Shown: positions 15,757-24,697, numbered from the stretch's first letter. The stretch is DNA of 64,000 nt from Hyphomicrobium zavarzinii ATCC 27496 (GCF_000383415.1 NZ_KB911261.1:124001-188000), one strand, 5' to 3'. Notes: generated by a model not told the origin, from the sequence alone. A program made the numbers and translations.

Positions 15757-17550
15757 TCAGCCTGGGAGCTGGAAGATCCAGTCAGCGGCCAACACCACGA
15801 TCAGGCCGGCGATCAGCGTGAGGTAGGGAAGGATGCCGGCTTTGCGCTGGTTGAGGTCAGCCTGCGTCAGACCGAGGTCACCAAGCATGTGCTCGGGGAA
15901 GATGCCCTTGTCCTGGACGTAGTGGCGGTACCAGAACACGGGGACGATCAGGAAGGCGGTGAACAGGCCTGCCCAGAGCGCGATCGGATTCCACACCTTC
16001 GCACCGGCGCCCATGAAGACGGCGTTGACGTAAGCGAGGACCGTGCCCGCAGCCAGAACCCAGGTGGGAGCGCGCCACGGACGGTTCACGTGTGCGTTGT
16101 CGATCCGGTGGATCCAGCCCGAGTTGAGGTTGAGGAAGTTGAAGATGATGTATCCGCAGTTGGACACAGCGAGGATGAAGAAGAAGCTCGTCGCGTCTGC
16201 GCAAGCGATCGCGAGGATCGCCAGGTTGACGATGAGATCCGTCCACATGGCAGCCGTCGGCGCGCCATGCGAGTTCACGTGGCTCAGGTAGCGGGGCAGC
16301 CAGCCGTCGCGAGAGCCCTGGTAGAGCGTGCGCGAGGAACCGGCCATCGCCGTCATGAGGCAGAGCATGAGCGCGAGGATCATCATCATCACGAGCAGGC
16401 TCGTGACCCAACCGCCGTGACCCACCATGTTGCCCATGGCTTCAGCCACACCCGAACCGTCGACGATGGACGGAGCGAGCATGCCCTCGAGGCCAAGCAC
16501 GCCCTGGAAGGTGAACGGCACCAGCGTGAAGAGAGCGAGGCAGAGCAGGCCCGAGTAGAAGATCGCCTTGAAGGTATCCTTGCCCGGATCGCGGAACTCG
16601 CGCGTGTAGCAGATGGCCGTCTCGAAGCCGTAGGTCGACCACGCCGCGATGAACATCGCGCCGAGGATCAGCGTCCAGCCGGGAATGTTCCACTCACCCA
16701 TCTCCGGCGCGTAGGCGGCTGCCAACGGCTGGACGGGGGTGTAGTTGGACCACTCGATCTGACCGGTGACGATCGGAACGATACCGACGATGAACATCGG
16801 GATGATCACCGCGAGACCGATGAACTTCTGGACGCTGGCGGTGCCCATGATGCCGCGATGCTGAATCGCGAACGTGATGAGCATCAGAACGGCGCCGATG
16901 AAGAAGGCAGCGTTGAACGAGAACGACACCGGACCGAGCGTGCCGTGGAACAGCGACCAGTTACGGATCGTCGGCGTCAGAGCCGCGACTGCATCGGCCG
17001 AGAGCAATGCCGACACTGCATCGGCGGCCGTCTTGCCCTGGTTGGCTGCGAGCCACTCGACGACGCGCGGGCTATCCTGCGCGATCGAGGACGCATGCGC
17101 GCTGACCCAAGCCAGCACGTGAGGCGCATCAGCCGGAGGAATGGGCGCCAAGGAGTTCAGGATGTAGGCGGCGGCGATGGAGCAGCCGAGCGAAAGAACG
17201 GGCGTCCAGGCAAACCAGTTGCACCAAACGGAAAGCGGCGCGATGAGCTTCGAATATCTCACCCACGCCGCTGCACCGTAGACCGAAGCGCCGCCGGATT
17301 TATTGGGGAACAGGCCCGCAATTTCGGCGTACGTAAACGATTGAATAAGACCCATCAGCATCGAAACGGTCCAGACGAGAAAGGCAACCTTTCCCGCCAC
17401 GCCGGCGATACCTCCGATCGAAAACAGCACAAGAGCCGGAACGCCGCTGGCGACCCAAAAAGCCCCCCGCCAGTCGATGGCTCTTATTAGTTGGCTGGAT
17501 GAGGCGTCCAGCGCGCCATCCGCAGTCAGCGTTCCCTGTCCCGTTGCCAT
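15757..17550 (-). CDS. APC superfamily permease, probable methylated-amine transporter
   Basis: This 597-residue integral membrane protein has at least twelve hydrophobic segments and the amino acid-polyamine-organocation fold; the N-terminal helix region reads WRGAFWVASGVPALVLFSIGG followed by the conserved-type SFTYAEIAGLFPNKSGGASVYG. A large hydrophilic loop after the third helix (about residues 120-190) makes it longer than typical members. It is the first gene of the operon that continues with dmmABCD-tmm-tdm, which suggests uptake of trimethylamine, TMAO, dimethylamine or a related amine. That substrate is inferred from context alone; an amino acid substrate cannot be excluded. Confidence 0.75.
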   Translation of the reverse strand: MATGQGTLTADGALDASSSQLIRAIDWRGAFWVASGVPALVLFSIGGIAGVAGKVAFLVWTVSMLMGLIQSFTYAEIAGLFPNKSGGASVYGAAAWVRYSKLIAPLSVWCNWFAWTPVLSLGCSIAAAYILNSLAPIPPADAPHVLAWVSAHASSIAQDSPRVVEWLAANQGKTAADAVSALLSADAVAALTPTIRNWSLFHGTLGPVSFSFNAAFFIGAVLMLITFAIQHRGIMGTASVQKFIGLAVIIPMFIVGIVPIVTGQIEWSNYTPVQPLAAAYAPEMGEWNIPGWTLILGAMFIAAWSTYGFETAICYTREFRDPGKDTFKAIFYSGLLCLALFTLVPFTFQGVLGLEGMLAPSIVDGSGVAEAMGNMVGHGGWVTSLLVMMMILALMLCLMTAMAGSSRTLYQGSRDGWLPRYLSHVNSHGAPTAAMWTDLIVNLAILAIACADATSFFFILAVSNCGYIIFNFLNLNSGWIHRIDNAHVNRPWRAPTWVLAAGTVLAYVNAVFMGAGAKVWNPIALWAGLFTAFLIVPVFWYRHYVQDKGIFPEHMLGDLGLTQADLNQRKAGILPYLTLIAGLIVVLAADWIFQLPG

Positions 17551-17676
17551 GCTCGGCTCCTTGTTTGTTTCAGCCCTAGCTCTCCGTGCACGTTTCTTTT
17601 GCCGGCTCGCTTTGCGTGCCAGCCGTCAGGCATTACGACCGCGATCCCCCAGTGCTGATTGTGCGGCGCTCATGCG

Positions 17677-17704
17677 TGAAACCACTTTCAACCATTTGAA
17701 ACCA
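17677..17704. repeat. Two TGAAACCA direct repeats spaced 20 bp
   Basis: TGAAACCA occurs at 17677-17684 and 17697-17704. The 20-base spacing places both on the same face of the helix. An inverted copy, TGGTTTCA, occurs at 17884-17891. These could be operator half-sites for the divergently encoded FadR-type regulator or another activator. Confidence 0.5.
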
Positions 17705-17826
17705 GATCGGCCCAACTCCTTTCATTTTATGAAATCTAATTTCCCTCGCAAGTGATAAAAATCAGGCGAAGCGCAAGGAAATTGCGCATTGAGCAAGTGC
17801 ACAATCGATAAATTTCTTGTATTCTC

Positions 17827-17840
17827 AGTAGTTAGCTACT
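17827..17840. promoter_or_regulatory. Palindrome AGTAG-N4-CTACT, candidate operator
   Basis: An inverted repeat AGTAG (17827-17831) and CTACT (17836-17840) separated by four bases lies between the divergent genes. FadR-type GntR regulators bind short palindromes of this general size, and one is encoded 900 bases away. No other evidence links the two. Confidence 0.3.
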
Positions 17841-17860
17841 ATGTCGCAGTTGCGAACCTA

Positions 17861-17890
17861 TTTTGGTCTTTTTTGGTTTGATTTGGTTTC
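17861..17890. repeat. Three tandem 10-bp TTTGGT units
   Basis: Three consecutive 10-base units, TTTTGGTCTT, TTTTGGTTTG and ATTTGGTTTC, repeat with exact helical periodicity about 70-95 bases upstream of the gene starting at 17957. The third unit extends into the TGGTTTCA inverted copy of the repeats at 17677 and 17697. This is either a phased protein-binding array or a bend-forming T-tract series. Confidence 0.55.
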
Positions 17891-17956
17891 AAGCTTGTGG
17901 CATTCTGAGAATTCCTTGTTGAATTATGGTGTTGCGGCCTAAATGGGCTGGGGACG

Positions 17957-18742
17957 ATGAAATTCGCTGGGGCCATGGGCTCGGTAAAAAAATGGGCAGA
18001 GGCGACCGTTTCCGGGTTTGACGCCATGGCCCAAGCACAACGCTCGCAAGCAGCGCGACACCTGCTGCACGCCCGCGATGCGCTCGGCGAGACCGATGCT
18101 GCGGATGCCAGATCGGCGGCTGCGCACTCGAATGCCGGTGTGGGCTTGATCCTGCATAGCCGGATGCGCGACGCGTTACGCGCGCTCGATGCCGCCGAGC
18201 AAAGCTGGCTCGACGTGGCCGCAGCGCTCCGCACCGCCGAGATTCCCCTCTCGGGACGCAGCTCCTCGTTCCATTTTCGGCTCGCCGCGCAGAACCTCGC
18301 GGCGTTCGAGGCGGCGCGCCGGCGGCGTTACGAGCAGCTATGCGAAGCGGGGCTCGCGATCACGCGCTTCAACCGCCTGTTCGCAAGCACGACGACGCCG
18401 CGAGAGACGGCTATTCTCGACGCCTGCACGGCATTGACAGCGCTCCTCGCCGACACCTTCGGCGCTCAATCGCCCGAAGCGCGCCTGCTCTCGCAGTACG
18501 GTGGTGGGCTGGTGACATCCAGCGACGACCCGTCTCCCTATTCCGACAAACTTGCCGAGGTGGCTCGGCACGCCGCGGCGCCATCGGCTGCCTCTCCGTC
18601 CGTGTGCCTCCACCTCGAAACGGCCGTCGCCATGACGGCGCTGTTCCCGCCCGATTGGTATCCCTTCCCTCACACCGTGGCACGCGAAGAGCCGGGTGAT
18701 CGCCCGGCCTCCCCGCAGACGGCAACCTCGAGCAGCTCGTGA
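17957..18742 (+). CDS. Protein of unknown function coupled to the FadR-type regulator
   Basis: I do not recognise this 261-residue protein. It is rich in alanine and arginine, has no signal peptide or membrane segment, and looks largely alpha-helical in residues 1-190 (segments such as QAARHLLHARDAL, RDALRALDAAEQSWLDVAAAL and NLAAFEAARRRRYEQLCEAG). The last 60 residues are proline/serine-rich and probably disordered. Its stop is one base before the regulator's ATG, so both are on one transcript and probably translationally coupled. It is divergent from the methylamine operon. A sensor or partner of the regulator is possible but unproven. Confidence 0.65.
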   Translation: MKFAGAMGSVKKWAEATVSGFDAMAQAQRSQAARHLLHARDALGETDAADARSAAAHSNAGVGLILHSRMRDALRALDAAEQSWLDVAAALRTAEIPLSGRSSSFHFRLAAQNLAAFEAARRRRYEQLCEAGLAITRFNRLFASTTTPRETAILDACTALTALLADTFGAQSPEARLLSQYGGGLVTSSDDPSPYSDKLAEVARHAAAPSAASPSVCLHLETAVAMTALFPPDWYPFPHTVAREEPGDRPASPQTATSSSS

Positions 18743-18743
18743 C

Positions 18744-19514
18744 ATGAACGACATTTCCGCACTCAGTCCGCCCTGGATCAGCGATCCCTCCAAGCACCCG
18801 CTCGTCACTCCGCAGGTGAAGGAGATCGCCACCCAAATCTTCGCGCGCATCGCGGCAGGAGTTTATCCATTCGGCACGCGCATCCCGGCCGAGCGCGAGC
18901 TGGCGCTCGAGTTCCGCGATACGCGCGCGACGATCCGTCAGGCGCTGGAATTTCTGGCAACTTATCAGATCGTGTCCCGGCGCGCCGGGAGTGGCACCTT
19001 CGTCTCCTATGAGCGTGCGCTGGTGCCTCCACCGCCCCGCAGCAGCGCGGTTCTACCCGATCATCTCAACATCAATCAGCTTGCGGAGACGGCCTCGCCG
19101 TTCGCGATGAACATTGCCGAATCCATCCTGGAGCCGGAGATGGTGCGGCTCGCGACGATCTACATGTCGACGCGGGATCTCGCGGAGCTCAGTGGCCAGC
19201 TCGCGGTTCTCGAGACCATCGTCACCGAGTCCGACAAGTTCGCCTCTCTCGAGGAGGATTTCATGATGACGGTGGCGCGCGGCACGCACAATTCCCTGAT
19301 CGTGGCGATGTACGCGATCCTGCACGAGGTACGACGTCAGCCTCAGTGGGCTGCGAGCCGGCGCCAGGCACTCACCCCGTCGAAGATCCGCAGCATTCAG
19401 TTGCTGCTGCGATCGCTCTACAATGCGCTCGAGCGGCGCGACGTGGAAACTGCGGTGGAGCTGATCAAGCTGCACGTCGCCAGCACGCACGAGGACATGA
19501 TCTACGAATCATAA
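18744..19514 (+). CDS. FadR-subfamily GntR transcriptional regulator
   Basis: The 256-residue product has an N-terminal winged helix of the GntR family (IATQIFARIAAGVYPFGTRIPAERELALEFRDTRATIRQALEFLATYQIVSRRAGSGTFV spans about residues 26-90) and a C-terminal all-helical FCD ligand-binding domain ending in LYNALERRDVETAVELIKLHVAST, where the HVAS histidine is typical of a metal-binding site. I chose the ATG at 18744; the longer frame from 18696 overlaps the previous gene. It is divergent from the methylamine operon and is its likeliest regulator, with a methylated amine or downstream metabolite as a possible ligand (inference). Confidence 0.85.
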   Translation: MNDISALSPPWISDPSKHPLVTPQVKEIATQIFARIAAGVYPFGTRIPAERELALEFRDTRATIRQALEFLATYQIVSRRAGSGTFVSYERALVPPPPRSSAVLPDHLNINQLAETASPFAMNIAESILEPEMVRLATIYMSTRDLAELSGQLAVLETIVTESDKFASLEEDFMMTVARGTHNSLIVAMYAILHEVRRQPQWAASRRQALTPSKIRSIQLLLRSLYNALERRDVETAVELIKLHVASTHEDMIYES

Positions 19515-19527
19515 TCCCGCGGCCGGG

Positions 19528-20805
19528 TTACGACGAGGCGGCCAGATGCTCGCGCTGGTCCCACATGAGATCCAGGGCGCGCATGTGCTTCAGCAGCACC
19601 GGCTTGTGCTCCGACCACCATTGAGTGATCGAGCCGAACTCCTGAATACGGGCGCGGCCGTCCACGATGGTCACGACCGGCCAATCGCCCACGAGGGCGT
19701 TGTCGATCCCGAACAAATCCTTGCCCCACCACATCGCCTCGCCGAAGGCGTGCTGGCCGACGCCGCCGACCTTCATCAGAGCGAGGACGGAAAATGGCTC
19801 GAATGTGCGCGCGCGCTGGACGGCTGATTTCCAAAGCTCGAGCGTTGAGGCGTACTCCCACGACACAGCACTCCATGTGCCGGGGAAGCGGCGGCAAAAC
19901 TCCTCGTAGAAGGCGTTCGGCTCCGCGAAGTTGATCTGCGGATCATTGAGGCGCGGATCGTCGAAATCGGGGAACTGGAAGACGAACCCCTCCATAAACT
20001 CGGGGCTCGTGCGGCGGATCAGCTCCGCGTAGTTGTCACAGGTGCAGGAGAGAAGCTGCCCTTTGAAGCCGCGTTTGTAGGCCTCGATGGTGAGCGCGTG
20101 AACGAAAGGCTCGTAGGCCGTGTCCCAACAGAGAATATCGGGCGAGCCTGCCATCAGCTCGTCGACGATTGGGCCAAAATCGCTCGTCTCGGGCTCGAAC
20201 AGGCGCTCGGCAATCAGCTCGATACCGGCTGCCTCGAAAGCTGCGCGGTAGGTCGCGATCGACGGCAGGCCGAGCATGTCGCGCTGCGCACACATGGCCG
20301 CCGTCTTGAGATGAGGCTTGTTGCGCCTCAGCCAGTCGACGCCCGTAACATTGTAGATCGGATGCACCTCACTCGGCGCGACGAGCGTCGGCGCATCGGG
20401 AGACAGATCGCTCGGCAGCAGCGTCGCCACCAGCATGCGGTGCTGACTCACGAGGCTGCGCACCTCGGGCGTGAAGTCGTTGCCGCCGATCATGAGGATG
20501 AGCTTCACGCCATCCTCCAAAATGAGCTTTCTCGCACCCTTGAGAGCCAGCTCGGGCTGGTACATGGTGTCGTACTGGACGAGCTCCAGCATGTACCTGC
20601 GGCTGCCCACCTTCACGCCACCGGCGGCATTGATCCGGTCGATCCAGATGGTGCTCCCGTTCAAGCCCGGAGCGGCCCAGGACTTCAGCGGACCCGTAAG
20701 AGGCGCGAGGAATCCGATCTTGAGGACCTTCGAGGACTCGAGGCCGAAGTTGCGCAGGGCAATCCCCAGCGCGGACGCAACCGGACTTTTCGCTCTAGCG
20801 ACCAT
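19528..20805 (-). CDS. Leu/amide-type substrate-binding protein without signal peptide
   Basis: This 425-residue protein belongs to the type I periplasmic binding protein family for branched-chain amino acids, urea and short amides. Motifs are LKIGFLAPLTGPLKSW, NAAGGVKVGSRRYMLELVQYDT, DGVKLILMIGGN and CWDTAYEPFVHALTIEAYKRGF. The N-terminus (MVARAKSPVASALGIAL, then directly the first beta strand) has no hydrophobic signal core, and an in-frame TGA sits three codons upstream of the ATG, so no longer N-terminus exists. It may be a cytoplasmic ligand sensor like AmiC. No ABC permease or ATPase gene is adjacent. It is convergent with the FadR-type regulator gene, ending 13 bases from it. Confidence 0.75.
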   Translation of the reverse strand: MVARAKSPVASALGIALRNFGLESSKVLKIGFLAPLTGPLKSWAAPGLNGSTIWIDRINAAGGVKVGSRRYMLELVQYDTMYQPELALKGARKLILEDGVKLILMIGGNDFTPEVRSLVSQHRMLVATLLPSDLSPDAPTLVAPSEVHPIYNVTGVDWLRRNKPHLKTAAMCAQRDMLGLPSIATYRAAFEAAGIELIAERLFEPETSDFGPIVDELMAGSPDILCWDTAYEPFVHALTIEAYKRGFKGQLLSCTCDNYAELIRRTSPEFMEGFVFQFPDFDDPRLNDPQINFAEPNAFYEEFCRRFPGTWSAVSWEYASTLELWKSAVQRARTFEPFSVLALMKVGGVGQHAFGEAMWWGKDLFGIDNALVGDWPVVTIVDGRARIQEFGSITQWWSEHKPVLLKHMRALDLMWDQREHLAASS

Positions 20806-21391
20806 GAATGGGCTTCACCAGCTCTGCCGCGCTTTCACAGCGGCACCCGGCGCGCGGGAGGCTGCTCGCGCCGGCCGTTGCCGCGCGCGCGATCTCTTGT
20901 TGTCCGGCCTGCAGAAACTCATGAATTCAGCACCAAAATCATGCACTTAGACCACACTTCCACCGCCGAACCGCTGCAATCGGCGCGGCTCAACTCTAGC
21001 GTTGGCTCATCCGGCTTGGAAGGCTGCTGCTGAACTTTCAGGCGGCAACTGTGTCTCAGGCAGGCAGGGCGGCGCGGTCCATCAGCGTGCTGCGCGGTCG
21101 CGCGCGAGCCTCGGACGCATACTTCGTTCGAACCGGAAAGTGAAGGGCCACTTCCGGAGCACGCCCGGCCCGTCGGGGGCTCGAGCCAAAAAAATGCTTG
21201 GTCCAAAATGTCGCGCGACATGCGCACGATTGCTCCCTCACCGCGCCGATGGATTCCTTGTCGCGCGGCTCGCGACGAGCGTTGCGCGCCGCACCAAAAA
21301 TCCGGCGAGATCAGGAGCGCTCCGAAAATCTGTCGATCATGTTCGCGTACGCATCCGCTCGACCGAAAAAATACATCAGGTGGAGGAACGC
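20806..21391. other. 586-base gap upstream of the CBS-domain gene
   Basis: No convincing gene is visible on either strand. The plus-strand reading frame that runs through it into the CBS gene has no family similarity and atypical composition. It must hold the promoter for the minus-strand binding-protein gene at its left end and that of the CBS gene at its right. I see no named motif. Confidence 0.5.
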
Positions 21392-21829
21392 ATGAGGGTT
21401 GCAAACGTCCTTAAGGGCAAAAGCCCCGGCCTTTTGACGGTAAAGCCCAACGAGACGATCGGGAGTCTCGCCCGCAAGCTGCAGCAGAACAGGATCGGCG
21501 TGATGGTCGTCAGCCACGATGGCCGGTCGCTCGATGGCATCATCTCGGAGCGGGATATCGCCTACAGCCTGGCGGAGCGGCGGGGCGAATTGCATCTGCT
21601 GCCGGTTTCGGCGCTGATGACGCGCAGAGTCGTGACGTGTTCGCCCGAGAGCAGCTTGTCGGACGTGATGCATCTCATGCACCAGCATCATATCCGTCAT
21701 GTCCCCGTTGCAGACGAGACCGGCGTGGTCGGTATTCTGAGCATGCGTGACGTGCTCGAGTTCCGCCTCAACGAGGTCGAGCGCAAGTCGAAAAGCGTGC
21801 AAAGCTGGCTTGCGACGTCGGAGCACTAG
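21392..21829 (+). CDS. CBS-domain pair protein
   Basis: This 145-residue protein consists of two tandem CBS motifs: the first in LTVKPNETIGSLARKLQQNRIGVMVV and DGIISERDIAYSLAER, the second in MTRRVVTCSPESSLSDVMHLM, HIRHVPVADE and GVVGILSMRDVLEFRL. CBS pairs bind adenine nucleotides and act as energy sensors. I chose the ATG at 21392 because TGGAGG lies just upstream and it matches the family start; a longer in-frame start at 21002 is not supported. It lies 162 bases before aceE and could be linked to control of the pyruvate dehydrogenase operon, although no direct evidence is visible. Confidence 0.88.
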   Translation: MRVANVLKGKSPGLLTVKPNETIGSLARKLQQNRIGVMVVSHDGRSLDGIISERDIAYSLAERRGELHLLPVSALMTRRVVTCSPESSLSDVMHLMHQHHIRHVPVADETGVVGILSMRDVLEFRLNEVERKSKSVQSWLATSEH

Positions 21830-21991
21830 CGATGTCGCACTGCTCACAGTGCCTGATGCGCCGCCTCGTGGCGCGCAAAGGCAAGCTGTTGGTTGACGAG
21901 TGATTTACCGCTCAGATCGTTAGGGTCTGATACATTTCTAGTTTAGAGTTCGGCCCTGGGTGCTCACTCCGACGCTCAGGAGCCGATCTCC

Positions 21992-24679
21992 ATGACCAGG
22001 ACAGTTCTCGAAATCAACGACGTCAGCGAGCCGGATGCAGAGGCTCGCGAATGGGTCGACGCCATCTCCTCGGTGATGGCCTTCGAGGGCAGCGAACGCG
22101 CGGACTTCCTGCTCGGCCGCGCAGTCGACATGGCGCGGCGGCAAGGCGCGCGCCTGCCGTTCGCAGCCAATACCGCCTACATCAACACCATTCCCCCGCA
22201 CAAAGAGCAGCCGCATCCCGGCGATCGCGAGATCGAGAACCGCATCCGATCCTTGATTCGCTGGAATGCGCTCGCGATGGTGCTTCGGGCGAACAAGGCG
22301 TCGAGCGAACTCGGCGGGCACATCGCTAGCTTCCAGTCCGCGGCGACGCTCTACGACACGGGCTTCATGCATTTCTGGAACGCGCCACACGAGGGCCACG
22401 GCGGCGATCTCGTGTTCGTTCAAGGTCATTCCTCGCCCGGAATTTATGCGCGCGCTTTTCTCGAAGGACGGCTCACGGAGGAGCAGCTCGCCAATTTCCG
22501 CCAGGAGACGGATGGGCACGGAATATCCTCCTACCCGCACCCGTGGCTGATGCCGGACTTCTGGCAGTTTCCGACCGTGTCCATGGGGCTCGGTCCGCTG
22601 ATGGCGATCTATCAGGCCCGCTTCCTCAAGTATCTGCACGATCGTGGGCTTGCGGATACCTCCAACCGCCACGTGTGGGTGTTCTGCGGCGACGGCGAAA
22701 TGGACGAGCCGGAGAGCCTCGGCTCGATCTCTCTCGCCGGGCGAGAGAAGCTCGACAATCTGATCTTCGTCATCAATTGCAACCTACAGCGCCTCGATGG
22801 GCCGGTGCGCGGCAACGGCAAGATCATCCAGGAGCTGGAGGGCGGCTTCCGCGGCGCTGGCTGGAACGTCATCAAGGTGATCTGGGGCTCGAACTGGGAC
22901 CCCCTGCTCGCCCGTGATACGTCCGGGCGCCTGCGCCAACTGATGGAAGAGTGCAACGACGGGCAGTACCAGGACTTCAAGTCCAAGGACGGCGCCTATA
23001 TCCGCAAGAACTTCTTCGGCCGCTATCCCGAGACGGCCGCGCTCGTGGCCGACTGGTCCGATGACAAGATCTGGACGCTGACGCGCGGCGGACACGACCC
23101 GCGCAAGGTGTATGCGGCTTATGCGGCGGCCGTGGCACACAAGGACCAACCGACCGTGATCCTGGCCAAGACCGTCAAAGGCTACGGCATGGGCTCGGCG
23201 GGCGAAGGGCAGATGATTGCCCATCAGCAGAAGAAGATGGGGCTCGACGCCCTCCAGAAATTCCGCGACCGCTTCAGCGTGAAGGTCTCGGACGAAGAAC
23301 TCGACAAGCTTCCCTTCCTGCGGTTCGCGGAAGGCAGCCCGGAGCTTGCCTATCTCCGGGAGCATCGCAAAGCGCTCGGCGGCTCCCTTCCGCAACGGCG
23401 CGTCAAGACCGGCTATGCGATCGCGGCGCCGCCTCTGTCTCTGTTCGAAGCGCAGCTCAAGGGCTCCGAGGGGCGCGATATCTCCACGACGATGGTGTTC
23501 GTGCAGCTCCTGACGAAGCTCTTGCGCGACAAGCAGCTGGGCCGGCACATCGTGCCCATCGTGCCCGACGAGAGCCGCACGTTCGGCATGGAGGGGATGT
23601 TCCGCACCTTCGGCATCTACAGCCAGGTGGGCCAGCTCTACAGGCCCGAGGATGCCGATCAGCTCATGTACTACAAGGAGGACAAGAGCGGTCAGGTGCT
23701 CGAGGAAGGCATCAACGAAGCGGGCGCGATGGCATCGTGGATCGCGGCAGCGACCTCCTATTCGTCCTCCGACGTGCCGATGGTGCCGTTCTTCATCTAC
23801 TATTCGATGTTCGGCTTCCAGCGGATCGGCGATCTGGCCTGGGCGGCGGGCGACATACGCTCGCGCGGGTTCCTGATCGGAGGAACATCCGGACGCACGA
23901 CGCTCAACGGCGAAGGGTTGCAGCACCAGGACGGGCATAGCCACATCCTGTCTTCGACCATTCCGAACTGCGTCTCCTACGATCCCGCGTTCGGCTACGA
24001 GCTGGCCGTCATCATCCAGCACGGGCTCGCGCGGATGCTCGATGCACAGGAGGACGTGTTCTATTACATCACGAGCCTCAACGAGAACTATCAGCACCCG
24101 CCGATGCCGGACGGCGCGGAGGACGGCATTATCCGCGGCATGTACTTGCTCAAGGCAGGGGCAGCGCCCACGGCCGACAAGCCGCGCGTTCAACTGCTCG
24201 GCTCGGGTGCAATCCTGCGCGAGGTGATCGCAGGCGCCGAGCTTCTTGAGCAGGATTTCGGCATTTCGGCCGACATCTGGAGCGTGACGAGCTTTACGGA
24301 GCTGCGCCGCGAGGCGCTCGAGATCGAGCGCTGGAACCTGCTGCATCCCGCGGAAATTCCAAAGGTGCCTTACGTGACGCAGTGCCTCGCCTCACGGGGC
24401 GACACACCCGTCGTCGCCTCGACGGACTACGTCAAGATGTTTGCGGATCAGATCAGCCCGTTCGTGCGCGGCCCGTATCAGGTTCTCGGCACGGACGGCT
24501 TCGGGCGTTCCGATTACCGGCGCAAGCTTCGTCACCATTTCGAGGTCGATCGCCACTTCGTCGCGGTGGCCGCGCTCAAGGCGCTCGCAGACGACAACAA
24601 GATTCCCTCTACGAAGGTCGTGGAGGCCATCAGCAAGTACGGGATCAACCCCGACAAGGCTGCTCCGGCGCGCGCTTAA
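21992..24679 (+). CDS. aceE: Pyruvate dehydrogenase E1, homodimeric type
   Basis: AceE decarboxylates pyruvate with thiamine diphosphate and acetylates the E2 lipoyl group. The 895-residue length and sequence match the single-chain (homodimeric) E1: NTIPPHKEQPHPGDREIENR, thiamine-binding GDG (residues 233-235) to NCN (262-264), the inner loop region AKTVKGYGMG, PDESRTFGMEGMF, and HQDGHSH. The C-terminal domain ends near YGINPDKAAPAR. It is followed 18 bases later by aceF, then lpd. Many alphaproteobacteria use two-chain PdhA/PdhB instead. The ATG has a GGAG ribosome-binding site about nine bases upstream. Confidence 0.96.
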   Translation: MTRTVLEINDVSEPDAEAREWVDAISSVMAFEGSERADFLLGRAVDMARRQGARLPFAANTAYINTIPPHKEQPHPGDREIENRIRSLIRWNALAMVLRANKASSELGGHIASFQSAATLYDTGFMHFWNAPHEGHGGDLVFVQGHSSPGIYARAFLEGRLTEEQLANFRQETDGHGISSYPHPWLMPDFWQFPTVSMGLGPLMAIYQARFLKYLHDRGLADTSNRHVWVFCGDGEMDEPESLGSISLAGREKLDNLIFVINCNLQRLDGPVRGNGKIIQELEGGFRGAGWNVIKVIWGSNWDPLLARDTSGRLRQLMEECNDGQYQDFKSKDGAYIRKNFFGRYPETAALVADWSDDKIWTLTRGGHDPRKVYAAYAAAVAHKDQPTVILAKTVKGYGMGSAGEGQMIAHQQKKMGLDALQKFRDRFSVKVSDEELDKLPFLRFAEGSPELAYLREHRKALGGSLPQRRVKTGYAIAAPPLSLFEAQLKGSEGRDISTTMVFVQLLTKLLRDKQLGRHIVPIVPDESRTFGMEGMFRTFGIYSQVGQLYRPEDADQLMYYKEDKSGQVLEEGINEAGAMASWIAAATSYSSSDVPMVPFFIYYSMFGFQRIGDLAWAAGDIRSRGFLIGGTSGRTTLNGEGLQHQDGHSHILSSTIPNCVSYDPAFGYELAVIIQHGLARMLDAQEDVFYYITSLNENYQHPPMPDGAEDGIIRGMYLLKAGAAPTADKPRVQLLGSGAILREVIAGAELLEQDFGISADIWSVTSFTELRREALEIERWNLLHPAEIPKVPYVTQCLASRGDTPVVASTDYVKMFADQISPFVRGPYQVLGTDGFGRSDYRRKLRHHFEVDRHFVAVAALKALADDNKIPSTKVVEAISKYGINPDKAAPARA

Positions 24680-24697
24680 CTCAGGGACACCTGCTGC

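Larger units (their letters stand above)
17551..17956. promoter_or_regulatory. Divergent control region of the methylamine operon
   Basis: This 406-base gap separates the permease-dmm-tmm-tdm operon from the divergent unknown/FadR-regulator pair. It is AT-rich from about 17690 to 17935. It contains two TGAAACCA copies exactly 20 bases apart, a palindrome, and three tandem 10-base TTTGGT units, listed separately. Promoters for both directions are expected here. Confidence 0.6.

Noticed and set aside
15751-17490. 579-codon open frame on the plus strand opposite the permease
   Set aside because: It is a shadow of the permease gene caused by high-GC codon usage: highly charged and low in hydrophobic residues, with no domain.
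22784-24346. 520-codon open frame on the minus strand opposite aceE
   Set aside because: It lies wholly inside aceE, which is certain from its motifs; the translation is Arg/His-rich with no family.
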